Source of the DNA: VMCP01 sp964415065
Lineage (GTDB): Bacteria; Bacteroidota; Bacteroidia; NS11-12g; UBA955
Reading direction: 5' to 3'
Assembly (NCBI GenBank): GCA_964415065.1
Contig: CAYPYX010000009.1
Location: 8,794 to 72,793, forward strand
DNA length: 64,000 nucleotides
The position numbers and the translations under genes are program-made. Numbering within the stretch: position 1 is the stretch's first letter; every line of letters starts with the position of its first letter. Shown one piece after another: positions 1-9,477 of this stretch. The notes under the pieces were generated by a model that saw only the letters and a program-made list of their open reading frames with translations, searched no databases and was not told the origin of the DNA.

Positions 1-788
1 TGAATTTGGATTCAATAAAGGAATTTTATGATCAAGAATATATAGCCCATCGCAAAAAAACGGATTTTGGAATATTGACCCCTGTGTATGAGTGGACCAT
101 GAACAAGCATGATCGAGATAAAGAAAAGTTGGTCAGAAAGTTTATAAAGTTGGATGCTTCAAAAAAACTGTTGGATGTAGGTTGTGCTGTGGGTACTTTT
201 TTGTTGCATATGAAGAAAAAAACACAATGTAAAATTGTAGGTGTGGACTTCAAAGATGGCTCTCATTACCCTGGTTTTGATCAAATTGATTTCAAAGAGG
301 GACTGTTTTATGAGCAGAATCTAGCGGAAGAAGATTATGATTTGATTACTATGTGGCACTTTTTTGAACATGATTATGATCCCAATAAAACTTTAGAAAC
401 AGCTCACAGAGTTCTGAAAAAAGAGGGTAAATTAGTAATTGAAGTGCCTCGACTTGACTCGGTAACTTTCCGCTGGTTTGGTAATAAATGGCCGGGTGTA
501 CAAAGCCCTCAACATACCGCCCTATATGATAAAAGCTCGTTTATGGCTATGTTGGAGAAACATGGTTTTGTGGTGGAATCGTATTTGCCATATGGCGCAT
601 TTCCTCCGTTCTTTTATATTTTCACTGGTTTTTACTTTCGATTTATTGGAAAAGGCTTGAATCTAGATAGAATAGTAATTCCTTACTTCTTTACTCAACT
701 TTTTTGGCTCCCTGTAATCTGGTTGCAGAAGTATCTCAATCTTTCCATGCAAACTGTAGTATGCCGTAAAAAGCTAAGTACTGAATAG
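1..788 (+). CDS. Class I SAM-dependent methyltransferase, 5' end just cut
   Basis: A SAM-dependent methyltransferase that transfers a methyl group to an unknown small molecule or lipid precursor. The SAM-binding motif I (LLDVGCAVGTFL) lies near residues 57-68, and WHFFEHDYDP resembles the post-motif II region of the Methyltransf_11/23 families. The C-terminal third is hydrophobic and aromatic, suggesting membrane association. The frame is open to the window edge. Bases 1-2 (tg) would complete an ATG if the preceding base is A, giving a start M-N-L-D; the only in-window alternative is TTG at 6. An acyltransferase and a desaturase follow on the same strand, so a lipid-related substrate is an inference. 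The exact substrate cannot be read from the sequence. Confidence 0.85.
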   Translation, partial: NLDSIKEFYDQEYIAHRKKTDFGILTPVYEWTMNKHDRDKEKLVRKFIKLDASKKLLDVGCAVGTFLLHMKKKTQCKIVGVDFKDGSHYPGFDQIDFKEGLFYEQNLAEEDYDLITMWHFFEHDYDPNKTLETAHRVLKKEGKLVIEVPRLDSVTFRWFGNKWPGVQSPQHTALYDKSSFMAMLEKHGFVVESYLPYGAFPPFFYIFTGFYFRFIGKGLNLDRIVIPYFFTQLFWLPVIWLQKYLNLSMQTVVCRKKLSTE

Positions 789-854
789 ATCAAACTAATT
801 TGTGATTGTAGCGTGAACTAAATTGCGAATAAAGGATTTCAGTATATAATAAAA

Positions 855-1637
855 ATGGAGTTAAAAATGTCAAATACGCAAAAGAAGGTTTCGAAAATAG
901 AACGGTTTTTGAATGTTTTCCGTTTTGCACTGGGGTTTGTAATTCTCACTCTGGGTGGATTTGTTGCTTTCTTGATTTGGTTGATATCGTTTGGTTTACT
1001 GGTGGATTTTAATCGCAGATTCTGGGTGCCAGCTTATTGCAAACTGATACTGTGGGTCTTAAGGATAAGAGTAGTGAATAATCTTAAATTTAATTCCTTT
1101 ACTGAGCCGACATTTATTACATTCAATCATAATTCATTTTTAGATGGAATGGTTTTAATGAGTTTAGGTTTCACTCGTACTCATTTTCTGTTGAGTGAGA
1201 AAATGTACTTGTATTTGCCTTTGTTTTTCACGTCTTGGGCTACCGGTGTATGGTATATTCCAACAAAATCGAATCGACAGAGAAGACTAAATTACTTTAA
1301 AAAAATTGAACAACGCATTTTAAGAAAACGGGTAAGTGTTGCTGGTTCGTCGGAAGGTGCAAGACCGCATTTTCATGGTATTGCTGAATTTAATCGCGGA
1401 GTTTACCACATGGCATGCAATTGTGGAATGCCCATTGTTGCGCTGTTTATTCATACACCCGAAGAGTCCAATCCATTCAGCAATTTTCGTCCTTTCAAAC
1501 GCGGTATTGTTAATGTTAGTTGTATAGGTATAATCGATACAAAACAGTGGAATTTAAATGATCTAGATCAACATGTAAGTGAAATGCAATCCATGTATGT
1601 CAAAGAATTTAATATTCAGAATGCTATTTCAAATTAA
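855..1637 (+). CDS. Lysophospholipid acyltransferase-family (PlsC-like) protein
   Basis: A 260-residue member of the LPLAT/PlsC family, which moves an acyl chain onto a lysophospholipid or another acceptor at the inner membrane. The catalytic HX4D motif is present as NHNSFLD (His92-Asp97). SSEGARPHFHG matches the FPEGTRS substrate-binding block in position but is atypical. A hydrophobic segment near residues 25-50 should anchor it. The start is ambiguous: ATG at 855, or ATG at 867, which has GGAG six bases upstream. The desaturase starts 6 bases after the stop, so the two are probably co-transcribed. Substrate unknown. Confidence 0.8.
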   Translation: MELKMSNTQKKVSKIERFLNVFRFALGFVILTLGGFVAFLIWLISFGLLVDFNRRFWVPAYCKLILWVLRIRVVNNLKFNSFTEPTFITFNHNSFLDGMVLMSLGFTRTHFLLSEKMYLYLPLFFTSWATGVWYIPTKSNRQRRLNYFKKIEQRILRKRVSVAGSSEGARPHFHGIAEFNRGVYHMACNCGMPIVALFIHTPEESNPFSNFRPFKRGIVNVSCIGIIDTKQWNLNDLDQHVSEMQSMYVKEFNIQNAISN

Positions 1638-1643
1638 AATGTT

Positions 1644-2576
1644 ATGAATTCAAATACAATTCAAACGATGGATAAGGAAAAACTAAATTCACCCAATAAT
1701 GTAGAAGCATTAAAATTGTTATTTACTCCAGTTGTTTTTGTTTCAGTTGCTTTGGCTGTGAAACACCCTTGGTTGTCAGTATTGTGTTGGTCTTTTTTCT
1801 TTACTCAGATGTTTATATTACTTCATGAATGCGGACATTTAAATTTTTTTAAAGGTAAACGCTTGAATTTTTTCGGGGGATATATTTTCGGGTTTTTGAG
1901 TTTTATACCTTTTTTATCTTGGATGCACATGCATAATTTGCATCACCGCTGGACAGGTTGGCGGGATAAAGATCCGACAACTGAACGCACTGTGGGTCCG
2001 CCGAAAATAGTTATTCTTCAAGGGGTGGTAAATGTTTGTTGGTGGATGTTCATTCCCATATTTTATTTGGTTTATTTGTTGAGTAATTATTGGAATGTGT
2101 TTAAAATCAAACGATTTGTTCGGGTTCAAATATTAAAAGCAATTCAATGGGAAATGTTACTGTTTGTTTTTGGGTATTTTCTGCTGTTTTCTATGGTGGA
2201 TTTTTCGAAATATGCTGTGATACTTTGGGGATTTTTTCTCAGTTTGATTTGGAAAGAACTAATCATTTTAACCCAGCATACACACGTTGAAATTCCTATT
2301 TCAGATGGTCAAAATGTCCGTCCCATTTCCTTTAGAGATCAAGTGAAATACACTCGAAGCTTTTATGTAAGTAAATTTTTTGAAAAGTGGTTTCTCTTTA
2401 ATTTTAATATGCATGAAGCCCATCATGCTCAACCTGGATTACCCGCTTATTATTTAGGCGAAGTGGAATTAAATTTACATCGTAATTCATATTGGAATTG
2501 GTTCAAACAAGCCAAATCCATGAAAGGAGTGGATTTTATTTTTAAAACTTCGAAACACACTGGTAAGAAATTTTAA
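1644..2576 (+). CDS. Membrane fatty acid desaturase family protein
   Basis: A 310-residue integral-membrane di-iron desaturase or hydroxylase acting on acyl chains or related lipids. The histidine boxes are visible: HECGH (61-65), HNLHH near residue 97, and HEAHH (257-261), with an additional HTH near 213. Hydrophobic segments lie between the boxes, as the FA_desaturase family requires. It starts 6 bases after the acyltransferase stop. That places it in a probable operon with the methyltransferase and acyltransferase, and suggests a common lipid or pigment product. Carotenoid-type hydroxylases and ketolases share the same boxes, so the substrate cannot be fixed. Confidence 0.85.
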   Translation: MNSNTIQTMDKEKLNSPNNVEALKLLFTPVVFVSVALAVKHPWLSVLCWSFFFTQMFILLHECGHLNFFKGKRLNFFGGYIFGFLSFIPFLSWMHMHNLHHRWTGWRDKDPTTERTVGPPKIVILQGVVNVCWWMFIPIFYLVYLLSNYWNVFKIKRFVRVQILKAIQWEMLLFVFGYFLLFSMVDFSKYAVILWGFFLSLIWKELIILTQHTHVEIPISDGQNVRPISFRDQVKYTRSFYVSKFFEKWFLFNFNMHEAHHAQPGLPAYYLGEVELNLHRNSYWNWFKQAKSMKGVDFIFKTSKHTGKKF

Positions 2577-2606
2577 CTAATTGGTTGTATTTTTAAACTT
2601 TTAATT

Positions 2607-3506
2607 ATGAAAGGAAAGTTTAAAATATGGGCAATGCCTCTATTGGCCTTGGGTTTGACTCTGATTTCTGCTGGAACTCCATCTAAGTTTACTTTTTTTG
2701 TTATTGGCGATTGGGGAAGAAATGGTGAATATTTTCAAATACCGGTAGCTGAATCTATGGCAGAAATGGCCAAAAAACAAAAAACGGCATTTGTGATTAA
2801 TACGGGTGATGCTTTTTATCCTAACGGAGTTCAGAGTGTAAACGATCCACTTTGGAAGTATGCTTTCGAAGATATTTATAAGCAACATTCTTTGCAATGC
2901 GAATGGTATGGTGTTTTGGGGAATCATGATTATTATGGAAATCCACAAGCTCAGTTAGATTACAGTAAAGTGAGCCGTAGATGGAGGATGCCAAGTAGGT
3001 ATTATACATTTGCTAAAGACAATGTTCGTTTTGTTTTTATTGATTCTAATCCCTTCATAGAGAAGTATCAAGCTCATAAAAAAGGATATTCAGATTTAGG
3101 TAAACAAAATGTTTCTAAACAATGGCGTTGGATTGAACGCACTCTAGCTAAATCAAAGGAAAAGTGGAAAGTAGTAATCGGTCATCACCCCGTGTATTCT
3201 GCAGGTATGCATGGTGATAATCCGGAATTGATCAAAAAGCTAAAACCTTTACTCGAAAAGTATAAGGTAGATGCCTATTTTGCGGGACATGATCACGATT
3301 TACAGCACCATGCCGAAAATGGAGTCAATTATTTTGTTTCTGGAGCTGGTTCAGAAGTTAGAGACATCGTGAATCGTACTTCCAGAACTCAATATGCAGA
3401 AAAAATTGCTGGATTTGCCAAAGTAGATGTGAACAACGATAGTATGGTGGTGAAATTCATTGGCATAAATAGAAATATTTTGCATTCAGCGAAAATTGTA
3501 AAATAA
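2607..3506 (+). CDS. Secreted purple acid phosphatase (tartrate-resistant type)
   Basis: A 299-residue metallophosphoesterase close to type 5 (tartrate-resistant) purple acid phosphatases, which hydrolyse phosphomonoesters at a two-metal centre. The ordered metal motifs are present: GDWG, NTGDAFYPNG, GNHDYYG, GHHPVYSAG and GHDHD. A short N-terminal signal peptide (hydrophobic LLALGLTLISAG) indicates export. No T9SS domain is present, so the periplasm is likely. It follows the desaturase by 30 bases on the same strand and could be read through from it. A role in phosphate release is inferred from the family. Confidence 0.88.
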   Translation: MKGKFKIWAMPLLALGLTLISAGTPSKFTFFVIGDWGRNGEYFQIPVAESMAEMAKKQKTAFVINTGDAFYPNGVQSVNDPLWKYAFEDIYKQHSLQCEWYGVLGNHDYYGNPQAQLDYSKVSRRWRMPSRYYTFAKDNVRFVFIDSNPFIEKYQAHKKGYSDLGKQNVSKQWRWIERTLAKSKEKWKVVIGHHPVYSAGMHGDNPELIKKLKPLLEKYKVDAYFAGHDHDLQHHAENGVNYFVSGAGSEVRDIVNRTSRTQYAEKIAGFAKVDVNNDSMVVKFIGINRNILHSAKIVK

Positions 3507-3560
3507 TTTCCTCAGAATTTGTAAAATTCTTGAAGAGATTTCAAGTAATTCAACTTAATA

Positions 3561-4778
3561 ATGAAAGTAGATTTTGGTAAATTTACACCGTACTGGGGGT
3601 GTTTGATTTTTTGGGGATCTACCTTATCTGCTAGCTTGAATGCCTCAGTTAACTTTACGGAAACCAGCCATACAGCTAATCTATTTAGTTTTCAAAACAA
3701 TGGTTTGATGATTAAAGATACGAGTGCTAATCCTCGACCTCAATTTTCTCGGAGAGATACTATACAACAAAAAAGTTCTTTTTATTGGGATTCTGTTTTC
3801 GCAAAGGCGTATTCGGATTCCTGGAAGTTTAAAGATACAATAGGTAATTTGGAGTTTATTCCATGGAAAATTCGCTCTCGATTTCAATTGCAATTTGAAA
3901 CAGGATGGGTGCCGAACTCGCGTTTTGAACGTTTTTTAGGAGGTAATGATGAGCCGTTTTATGCGATAAAAATTTCTCACGTTTCAAATAGCTCCGATTT
4001 ATTGATTAGAGGAACTGGTTCAATTGAAAGTAATCATACTGCAGATTCAGCAACCTCTAAGGATTCTATGTTCAAAATTAGTAGTGAAATCGGAGTAAAT
4101 ACATCCCAAAAGACGGAAAGTGAAATGGCGACGAATGCGTACCCCAAAACGAATGCAATCCCCCGAAAAGAAGATGAAATTGCTGTGATAAATTCCTCAA
4201 AATCAAAGAATGAAATTGCGATAGAAACATCCCCAAAAACGACGAATCATTTGAGGGTATTGATCAAATTTGATTGGATGGGAAAAGATACTTTGAGGAA
4301 TATATTATTACTTTCCGATGAAAATGATCATGAGTTAGATTTGAATACGGTGCTCAATTATTGGGTAGGGATTCATCAAATAAAAAATGTACAGGTGAAT
4401 CGGAATGACACTTTTCTGCCTAAAAAGGTTTTGAGCGATGATCATCAAGATTTTGGTTTTGATGTGTTTTTACCCGAATTTTATATTACTCCACTTACTT
4501 GTTTTCATGCTCCAATTATGGTGGAATTTTGGGGTAAAAATAGTGTAACCGTTTTTAGAGATATGGAGAAGATAGATGGATTGACTCTTGATGATGTAAT
4601 CCCTATACTTAAATCGGTAAAATCTCATACAGAATTGTATCATTCTCAATTATGTAAACAAGATATGATGAAACTTCAATTGTTCATTAAGAACAAAAAT
4701 GTACAAGTATCAGAGTTTATAAATTTTGTTGAAGGTATTACAGAGCTCAGTTATTTATTGGAAGTTAAAACCAATTGA
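3561..4778 (+). CDS. Hypothetical exported protein with 12-residue repeats
   Basis: I do not recognise this 405-residue protein. A weak N-terminal hydrophobic segment (CLIFWGSTLSASLNA) suggests export. The middle (about residues 175-228) holds four imperfect copies of a 12-residue unit beginning SEIGV, SEMAT, DEIAV and NEIAI and mostly ending in PKT or SKS. This hydrophilic linker separates an N-terminal part from a C-terminal domain that has no cysteine cluster or catalytic motif I can name. It follows the phosphatase by 54 bases on the same strand. Function unknown. Confidence 0.6.
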   Translation: MKVDFGKFTPYWGCLIFWGSTLSASLNASVNFTETSHTANLFSFQNNGLMIKDTSANPRPQFSRRDTIQQKSSFYWDSVFAKAYSDSWKFKDTIGNLEFIPWKIRSRFQLQFETGWVPNSRFERFLGGNDEPFYAIKISHVSNSSDLLIRGTGSIESNHTADSATSKDSMFKISSEIGVNTSQKTESEMATNAYPKTNAIPRKEDEIAVINSSKSKNEIAIETSPKTTNHLRVLIKFDWMGKDTLRNILLLSDENDHELDLNTVLNYWVGIHQIKNVQVNRNDTFLPKKVLSDDHQDFGFDVFLPEFYITPLTCFHAPIMVEFWGKNSVTVFRDMEKIDGLTLDDVIPILKSVKSHTELYHSQLCKQDMMKLQLFIKNKNVQVSEFINFVEGITELSYLLEVKTN

Positions 4779-5007
4779 TAGGTTATTTAATTGTCATTTA
4801 TTCAAGGATTTTGCGCGTATTCTCCTCAAGAATAGATAAATTGTGTTACTTTGCGTCAAGTTGACACTTGTTTTAGCTTAGTTTAGTAATTGAAAGCCAA
4901 CTCGTTTTAGTAAAAGTATTCGATTAAAGTCCAAAAGAATTTTATGCGATTCAAAATCAAAACCAAGTAGGTACCCCCACTAATTAGAAATAATTTCAAT
5001 AAAAAAT

Positions 5008-7923
5008 ATGAAAATAAATCAATCGATTCCCATTGTTAAAAGACATATATCTACAATTAAATTTTTGGTTTTATGGATTTTTTTATCTGTAACTGAAGTA
5101 ATGTCGCAGGTAGTCTATACCGATCCAATTTTCCCCAAAGAAACGGATTCAGTAACCATTTTTTACAATGCAAAGTTAGGAAATGCAGCTTTGGTAGGTG
5201 CTTCTCAGGTATTTGCACATACTGGTGTGATTACAACATTGTCCAGTTCATCGGTTGATTGGCGTCATGTAGTGGGGAATTGGGGAACCAACGACAGCAG
5301 AGTGAAAATGAATTCATTGGGAAATGATTTGTGGTCGTTGAGAATTCACATGAAGTCCTTTTATGCATTGGGTGGTGCTTTTGCAAACGGTGAATCCATA
5401 TTGAGAATGGCTTTTGTTTTTAGGGATCAGGCGGGAAATAAAGTAGGACGGGCATCTAACGGTGGAGATATATTTCATGATGTGTATTCCGCAAATTCAG
5501 GTTTGTTAGTGAAAATTGTTCAACCAGAACTCAGAACTACGATAGGTAGCTCTTCCACTCTATTTGGTGTAGCAGCATATACCAGTAAATCGAGTGATAT
5601 AGATCTTATTTTGGATGGATCCGTATATAGAAGTGTAACATCAAAAGATAGTATTCAAGGACAGTTCAAAGGACTGAGTGTAGGAAACCATCAAATTGTT
5701 GTTAGAGCTGTTGCATCCACAGAAACTAAAAGTGATACTGTAAGTTTTATCGTAAATCCATCGGTAGTTCAATCCTCTCTACCATCAGGCTTAGAACAAG
5801 GAATTAATTATATAGATGATTCTACGGTTTATTTGGTTTTATATGCACCCTACAAGAATTATGTATATGTTTTGGGAGATTTTAACAATTGGCAGCCCGA
5901 TGTAGATTATTTTATGAATTATGATCCCGCTAAACAAGTATATTGGTTGAAAATTAGCGGTTTAATTCCGGGAAAAGAAGTGGGTTATCAATACTTAGTG
6001 AACGGAGATTTACGTGTTGCAGATCCATTTTCTCCCATAATGTTGCATGAATGGGACGATTCGTACATTCCAAGTACTACCTACCCAAATTTAAAGCCCT
6101 ATCCCAAGAATAAAACAACGGGTTGGGTAACTGTGATGGAACCCGGTTCTACTCCATATTCTTGGACGAAAGTGAATTTTACCCGTCCCAAAAAGGAACA
6201 GTTAGTCATTTATGAATTGCTAATTCGTGATTATACAAAGGCGCAGACATTTAAAAGTATTCAAGACACGCTCGATTATTTAAAGCGTTTGGGTATTAAT
6301 GCAATTGAATTTATGCCTTTAGCGGAGTTCGAGGGGAATATCAGTTGGGGCTACAATCCCGCTTCGCACATGGCATTAGATAAATATTACGGTTCGAGAA
6401 ACGCGTTTAAATCGTTGGTAGATGCCTGTCATCAAAAAGGAATTGCGGTTATCATGGATGTTGTTTATAATCATGCGTTTTCGAGTGCCCCAATTTGTCA
6501 GTTGTATTGGGATGCTGTGAATTTCCGACCATCAAGTAATAGTCCGTATGCGAATATTACCGCAAAACATCCGTTTAATGTGGGATACGATTTAAATCAC
6601 AGTACTTCTGCTACGAAATATTATACGAAGCGTACTTTAGAATATTGGTTGAAAGAGTTTCATGTGGATGGATTTCGATTTGACTTGAGTAAAGGATTGA
6701 CTCAAACGGATTATGGTACCGATGTAAGTGCGTGGGGAAGATACGATGCGGCCCGCATCAATACTTTGGACGATTATCATAAACATATTCAATCGATTTC
6801 ACCTGGTGCCTACACCATTTTGGAGCATTTTGCAGATAATGATGAAGAACAAGAATTGTCGAAACGAGGAATGATGACTTGGGGAAATGCCGTACACAAC
6901 GCTACAGAAGCAGCTATGGGATATTCCTCTACGAGCGATTTTGGTTGGTTGGTTGATTATTCAAAACGTGGAATGCAACCCAATTCCTTGGTTGGTTATG
7001 CCTCTAGCCACGATGAAGAAAGAATGGCATATAAATCTAAAATGTATGGTAATTCATCGGGTAATTATTCTACGAAAACTGAGGAAATATATTTAAAGCG
7101 AAATGCATTGACCTATGCCTTTGTTCATTTAGTACCCGGTCCTAAAATGATCTGGCAGTTTGACGAATTGGGATATGACTACTCCATAAATTGGTGTAAA
7201 GATGGAACAGTTAGTGATGCATGTAGATTGGTTGAAAAGCCAGCACGTTGGGATTATTGGACGGGTATTAGTGATCGACCTGATTTGTATTATCAGCATG
7301 CCATGTTTAATCATTTAAAAACAAATTATTCCGATGTATATGCGCCTACGAGCTATTCGTTTTCTTCCGGGGGAAGTTTTAAGCGTTTATTGTTGAATGG
7401 TAGTGAGTTTCAGACATTGGTTGTTGGGAATTTTGATGTAGTATCCTCCGTGAAAAGTCCTGTATTTTCTAGCACAGGGTGGTGGTACAACTACTTAACA
7501 GGAGATTCAATACAAGTAAATGATGTAAATGTTGGATTGAATTTTGCCGCTGGAGATTATCGAATTTATACTTCAAAAAAAGTGATGAATCCTTTTTTGG
7601 TAAAGAAGGTAAATAGCATCGGTACCTTAAATTCGGGTGGTTTGCAGCTATATCCTGTGCCAGCTTCAGAGGTATTAATGTTAAAATGGGATTTGAATTC
7701 TGCTGCTTTTTCAAATTCCTTCGATTTTAATTCTCTGAAAATTGAAATAAGCGATGTTACCGGTAAAACGATCAAATCCGGAAATTTAAATGAAAATACT
7801 TGGGTTCAAAAAGAATCAAATCATCTAAAACTTGATGTATCTACATTGAATACGGGCATTTATTTTATTCGGGTTCAATCAGGCCAAAATACCTATAAAA
7901 CCAAATTTACTTTATCCAAATAA
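5008..7923 (+). CDS. T9SS-exported alpha-amylase family (GH13) glycosidase
   Basis: A 971-residue secreted glycoside hydrolase acting on alpha-glucans. In order it has a signal peptide (cleavage near residue 34, before QVVYTD), beta-rich N-terminal domains to about 255, a CBM48-like domain at about 265-360 (FNNWQPD), a GH13 barrel at about 395-760, and a T9SS sorting domain at about 880-971 ending TLSK. The GH13 regions are complete: DVVYNHAF, GFRFDLSKG with nucleophile Asp559, ILEHF with acid/base Glu606, and SSHDEER with Asp669. T9SS export puts the enzyme on the cell surface or in the medium. No SusCD pair is adjacent, so it is not in a canonical starch utilisation locus. Exact specificity (amylase, pullulanase or branching type) is undetermined. 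Confidence 0.9.
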   Translation: MKINQSIPIVKRHISTIKFLVLWIFLSVTEVMSQVVYTDPIFPKETDSVTIFYNAKLGNAALVGASQVFAHTGVITTLSSSSVDWRHVVGNWGTNDSRVKMNSLGNDLWSLRIHMKSFYALGGAFANGESILRMAFVFRDQAGNKVGRASNGGDIFHDVYSANSGLLVKIVQPELRTTIGSSSTLFGVAAYTSKSSDIDLILDGSVYRSVTSKDSIQGQFKGLSVGNHQIVVRAVASTETKSDTVSFIVNPSVVQSSLPSGLEQGINYIDDSTVYLVLYAPYKNYVYVLGDFNNWQPDVDYFMNYDPAKQVYWLKISGLIPGKEVGYQYLVNGDLRVADPFSPIMLHEWDDSYIPSTTYPNLKPYPKNKTTGWVTVMEPGSTPYSWTKVNFTRPKKEQLVIYELLIRDYTKAQTFKSIQDTLDYLKRLGINAIEFMPLAEFEGNISWGYNPASHMALDKYYGSRNAFKSLVDACHQKGIAVIMDVVYNHAFSSAPICQLYWDAVNFRPSSNSPYANITAKHPFNVGYDLNHSTSATKYYTKRTLEYWLKEFHVDGFRFDLSKGLTQTDYGTDVSAWGRYDAARINTLDDYHKHIQSISPGAYTILEHFADNDEEQELSKRGMMTWGNAVHNATEAAMGYSSTSDFGWLVDYSKRGMQPNSLVGYASSHDEERMAYKSKMYGNSSGNYSTKTEEIYLKRNALTYAFVHLVPGPKMIWQFDELGYDYSINWCKDGTVSDACRLVEKPARWDYWTGISDRPDLYYQHAMFNHLKTNYSDVYAPTSYSFSSGGSFKRLLLNGSEFQTLVVGNFDVVSSVKSPVFSSTGWWYNYLTGDSIQVNDVNVGLNFAAGDYRIYTSKKVMNPFLVKKVNSIGTLNSGGLQLYPVPASEVLMLKWDLNSAAFSNSFDFNSLKIEISDVTGKTIKSGNLNENTWVQKESNHLKLDVSTLNTGIYFIRVQSGQNTYKTKFTLSK

Positions 7924-7935
7924 TTCTCTGTTGAT

Positions 7936-7943
7936 TATATTTG
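7936..7943 (+). promoter_or_regulatory. -7 promoter element of the MBOAT gene
   Basis: TATATTTG matches the Bacteroidota consensus TAnnTTTG exactly. It ends four bases before the GTG start at 7948, so the mRNA would be leaderless or nearly so. No clear -33 TTG at the usual spacing. Confidence 0.5.
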
Positions 7944-7947
7944 CCCG

Positions 7948-9471
7948 GTGCTGTTTAATTCGCTGGAATTTTGGATCTTCTTGCCGGTAGTTTGGTTACT
8001 TTATTTTAGTATCCCTCAAAAATTACGTTGGATCTGGTTGTTATTGGCTAGTTACTTTTTCTATGGATATTGGAAAATTGAGTTTGCAGGTTTAATGCTT
8101 TTTACCAGCTTATTGGATTGGTTTTGCGCTCGTCAAGTATATGCTTCGGATCGTAAATCAGTGAAACTGACTTGGATGTGGACAGCCATAATTACGGATA
8201 TCGGATTGTTGTTTTTATTCAAGTACTTTGATTTTGCCTTAGGAAATAGTGAATTAGCAAAAAGTATGTACCATAATTCAAGTACAGCTTGGATCATTGA
8301 ATTAGGAAAATATACCATTCCAGCAGGTATCTCGTTTTATACCTTTCAAAGTATTAGTTATGTAGTTGACGTTTATCGGGGAGATGAGATACCAGAGAAT
8401 AACCCCGTTAAATTTATGTTATTCGTTTCCTTTTTTCCCCAGTTAGTTGCTGGACCTATTGAGCGATTTGGGAAGTTGCACAGTCAACTATTTGCCAAAT
8501 ACAGTCCCAAATTATCCGATTTGCGCTCGGGTTTGCAGTTGATGCTTTATGGCATGTTTTTAAAGGTGGCTGTAGCTGATAATTTAGCCGGCGTTGTTGA
8601 CCAGTTTTATTCGGAACATTTTAAGTACACTCAACTTAGTACTTGGGTGGCAACATTTATGTTTACATTTCAAGTGTACTATGATTTTTATGGTTATTCT
8701 TTACTAGCTCAAGGTTCTGCAAAACTTTTTGGTGTGGACTTAATGGACAACTTTAATAAACCATTTTTAGCTGGAAGTGTTCCTGAGTTTTGGCATAGAT
8801 GGCACATCTCCTTAAGTACTTGGTTCAGAGATTATATTTTCATTCCTGTTGGCGGAAATCGAAGTGGTAAGTGGCGGTTAGCATTCGCTGTTTTATTGGT
8901 GTTTTTTACCAGCGGATTGTGGCATGGTGCCAATTCAACCATGATTTACTTTGGATTAAGCCAGGGACTCTTATATTTATTTGATCGATTTGTGGTAGGA
9001 CGAAGAGGTTCAGAATCTGAATTTTGGATGTTTTTCCGAAGAATGAAAACTCTATTCTTTTTCTGGATGACACTCGTTTTTTTCCGTTCCGTAAATATTC
9101 AGCAGAGTGAGGAAGTTTATTCTGTTTTATTTTCTGGGGATGGGCATGCGATTGGAGTTCAAATGGGATCAGTATGGGATCAATTTGTTTCGATCTTTAA
9201 TTATTCGAATGATTTAGGTTTGGCGCATCAAGAATTCGTGAAGGTATTGCCAGGTTGGCAGCATTATGAGAATTTAAAAGTGCCTCTTCACGTAAGTCTG
9301 TTTTTATTGGTTGCAATTATTTTGGATCATTTTGTGGTGATGCAGCGGATTGATAGTTGGTTTTTGCAGAAATCAGTATGGATTCGTTGGGTAATTTATG
9401 TTTTTTTCATTGTAGCGGTTTTGTTTTGGGGTGGTGCCGTAAATCATCCGTTTGTTTATTTTCAATTTTAA
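7948..9471 (+). CDS. MBOAT family O-acyltransferase (AlgI-like)
   Basis: A 507-residue polytopic membrane protein of the MBOAT family, which passes acyl (usually acetyl) groups across the inner membrane for O-acylation of an extracellular polysaccharide. It opens with the family's typical MLFNSLEFWIFLPVVW. The signature FWHRWHISLS (His283) and the catalytic His326 in GLWHGAN are present, with many hydrophobic helices. The start is GTG at 7948; the MLFNSLEF N-terminus fits the family. The next gene begins 6 bases after the stop and encodes a probable SGNH-type partner, the usual AlgI/AlgJ-like arrangement. The polysaccharide substrate is not encoded nearby. Confidence 0.92.
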   Translation: MLFNSLEFWIFLPVVWLLYFSIPQKLRWIWLLLASYFFYGYWKIEFAGLMLFTSLLDWFCARQVYASDRKSVKLTWMWTAIITDIGLLFLFKYFDFALGNSELAKSMYHNSSTAWIIELGKYTIPAGISFYTFQSISYVVDVYRGDEIPENNPVKFMLFVSFFPQLVAGPIERFGKLHSQLFAKYSPKLSDLRSGLQLMLYGMFLKVAVADNLAGVVDQFYSEHFKYTQLSTWVATFMFTFQVYYDFYGYSLLAQGSAKLFGVDLMDNFNKPFLAGSVPEFWHRWHISLSTWFRDYIFIPVGGNRSGKWRLAFAVLLVFFTSGLWHGANSTMIYFGLSQGLLYLFDRFVVGRRGSESEFWMFFRRMKTLFFFWMTLVFFRSVNIQQSEEVYSVLFSGDGHAIGVQMGSVWDQFVSIFNYSNDLGLAHQEFVKVLPGWQHYENLKVPLHVSLFLLVAIILDHFVVMQRIDSWFLQKSVWIRWVIYVFFIVAVLFWGGAVNHPFVYFQF

Positions 9472-9477
9472 GGGTTT

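Noticed and set aside
4846..4854. TTACTTTGC as a promoter for the GH13 gene
   Set aside because: It is one base off TAnnTTTG, has no TTG at the right spacing, and is about 150 bases from the start.
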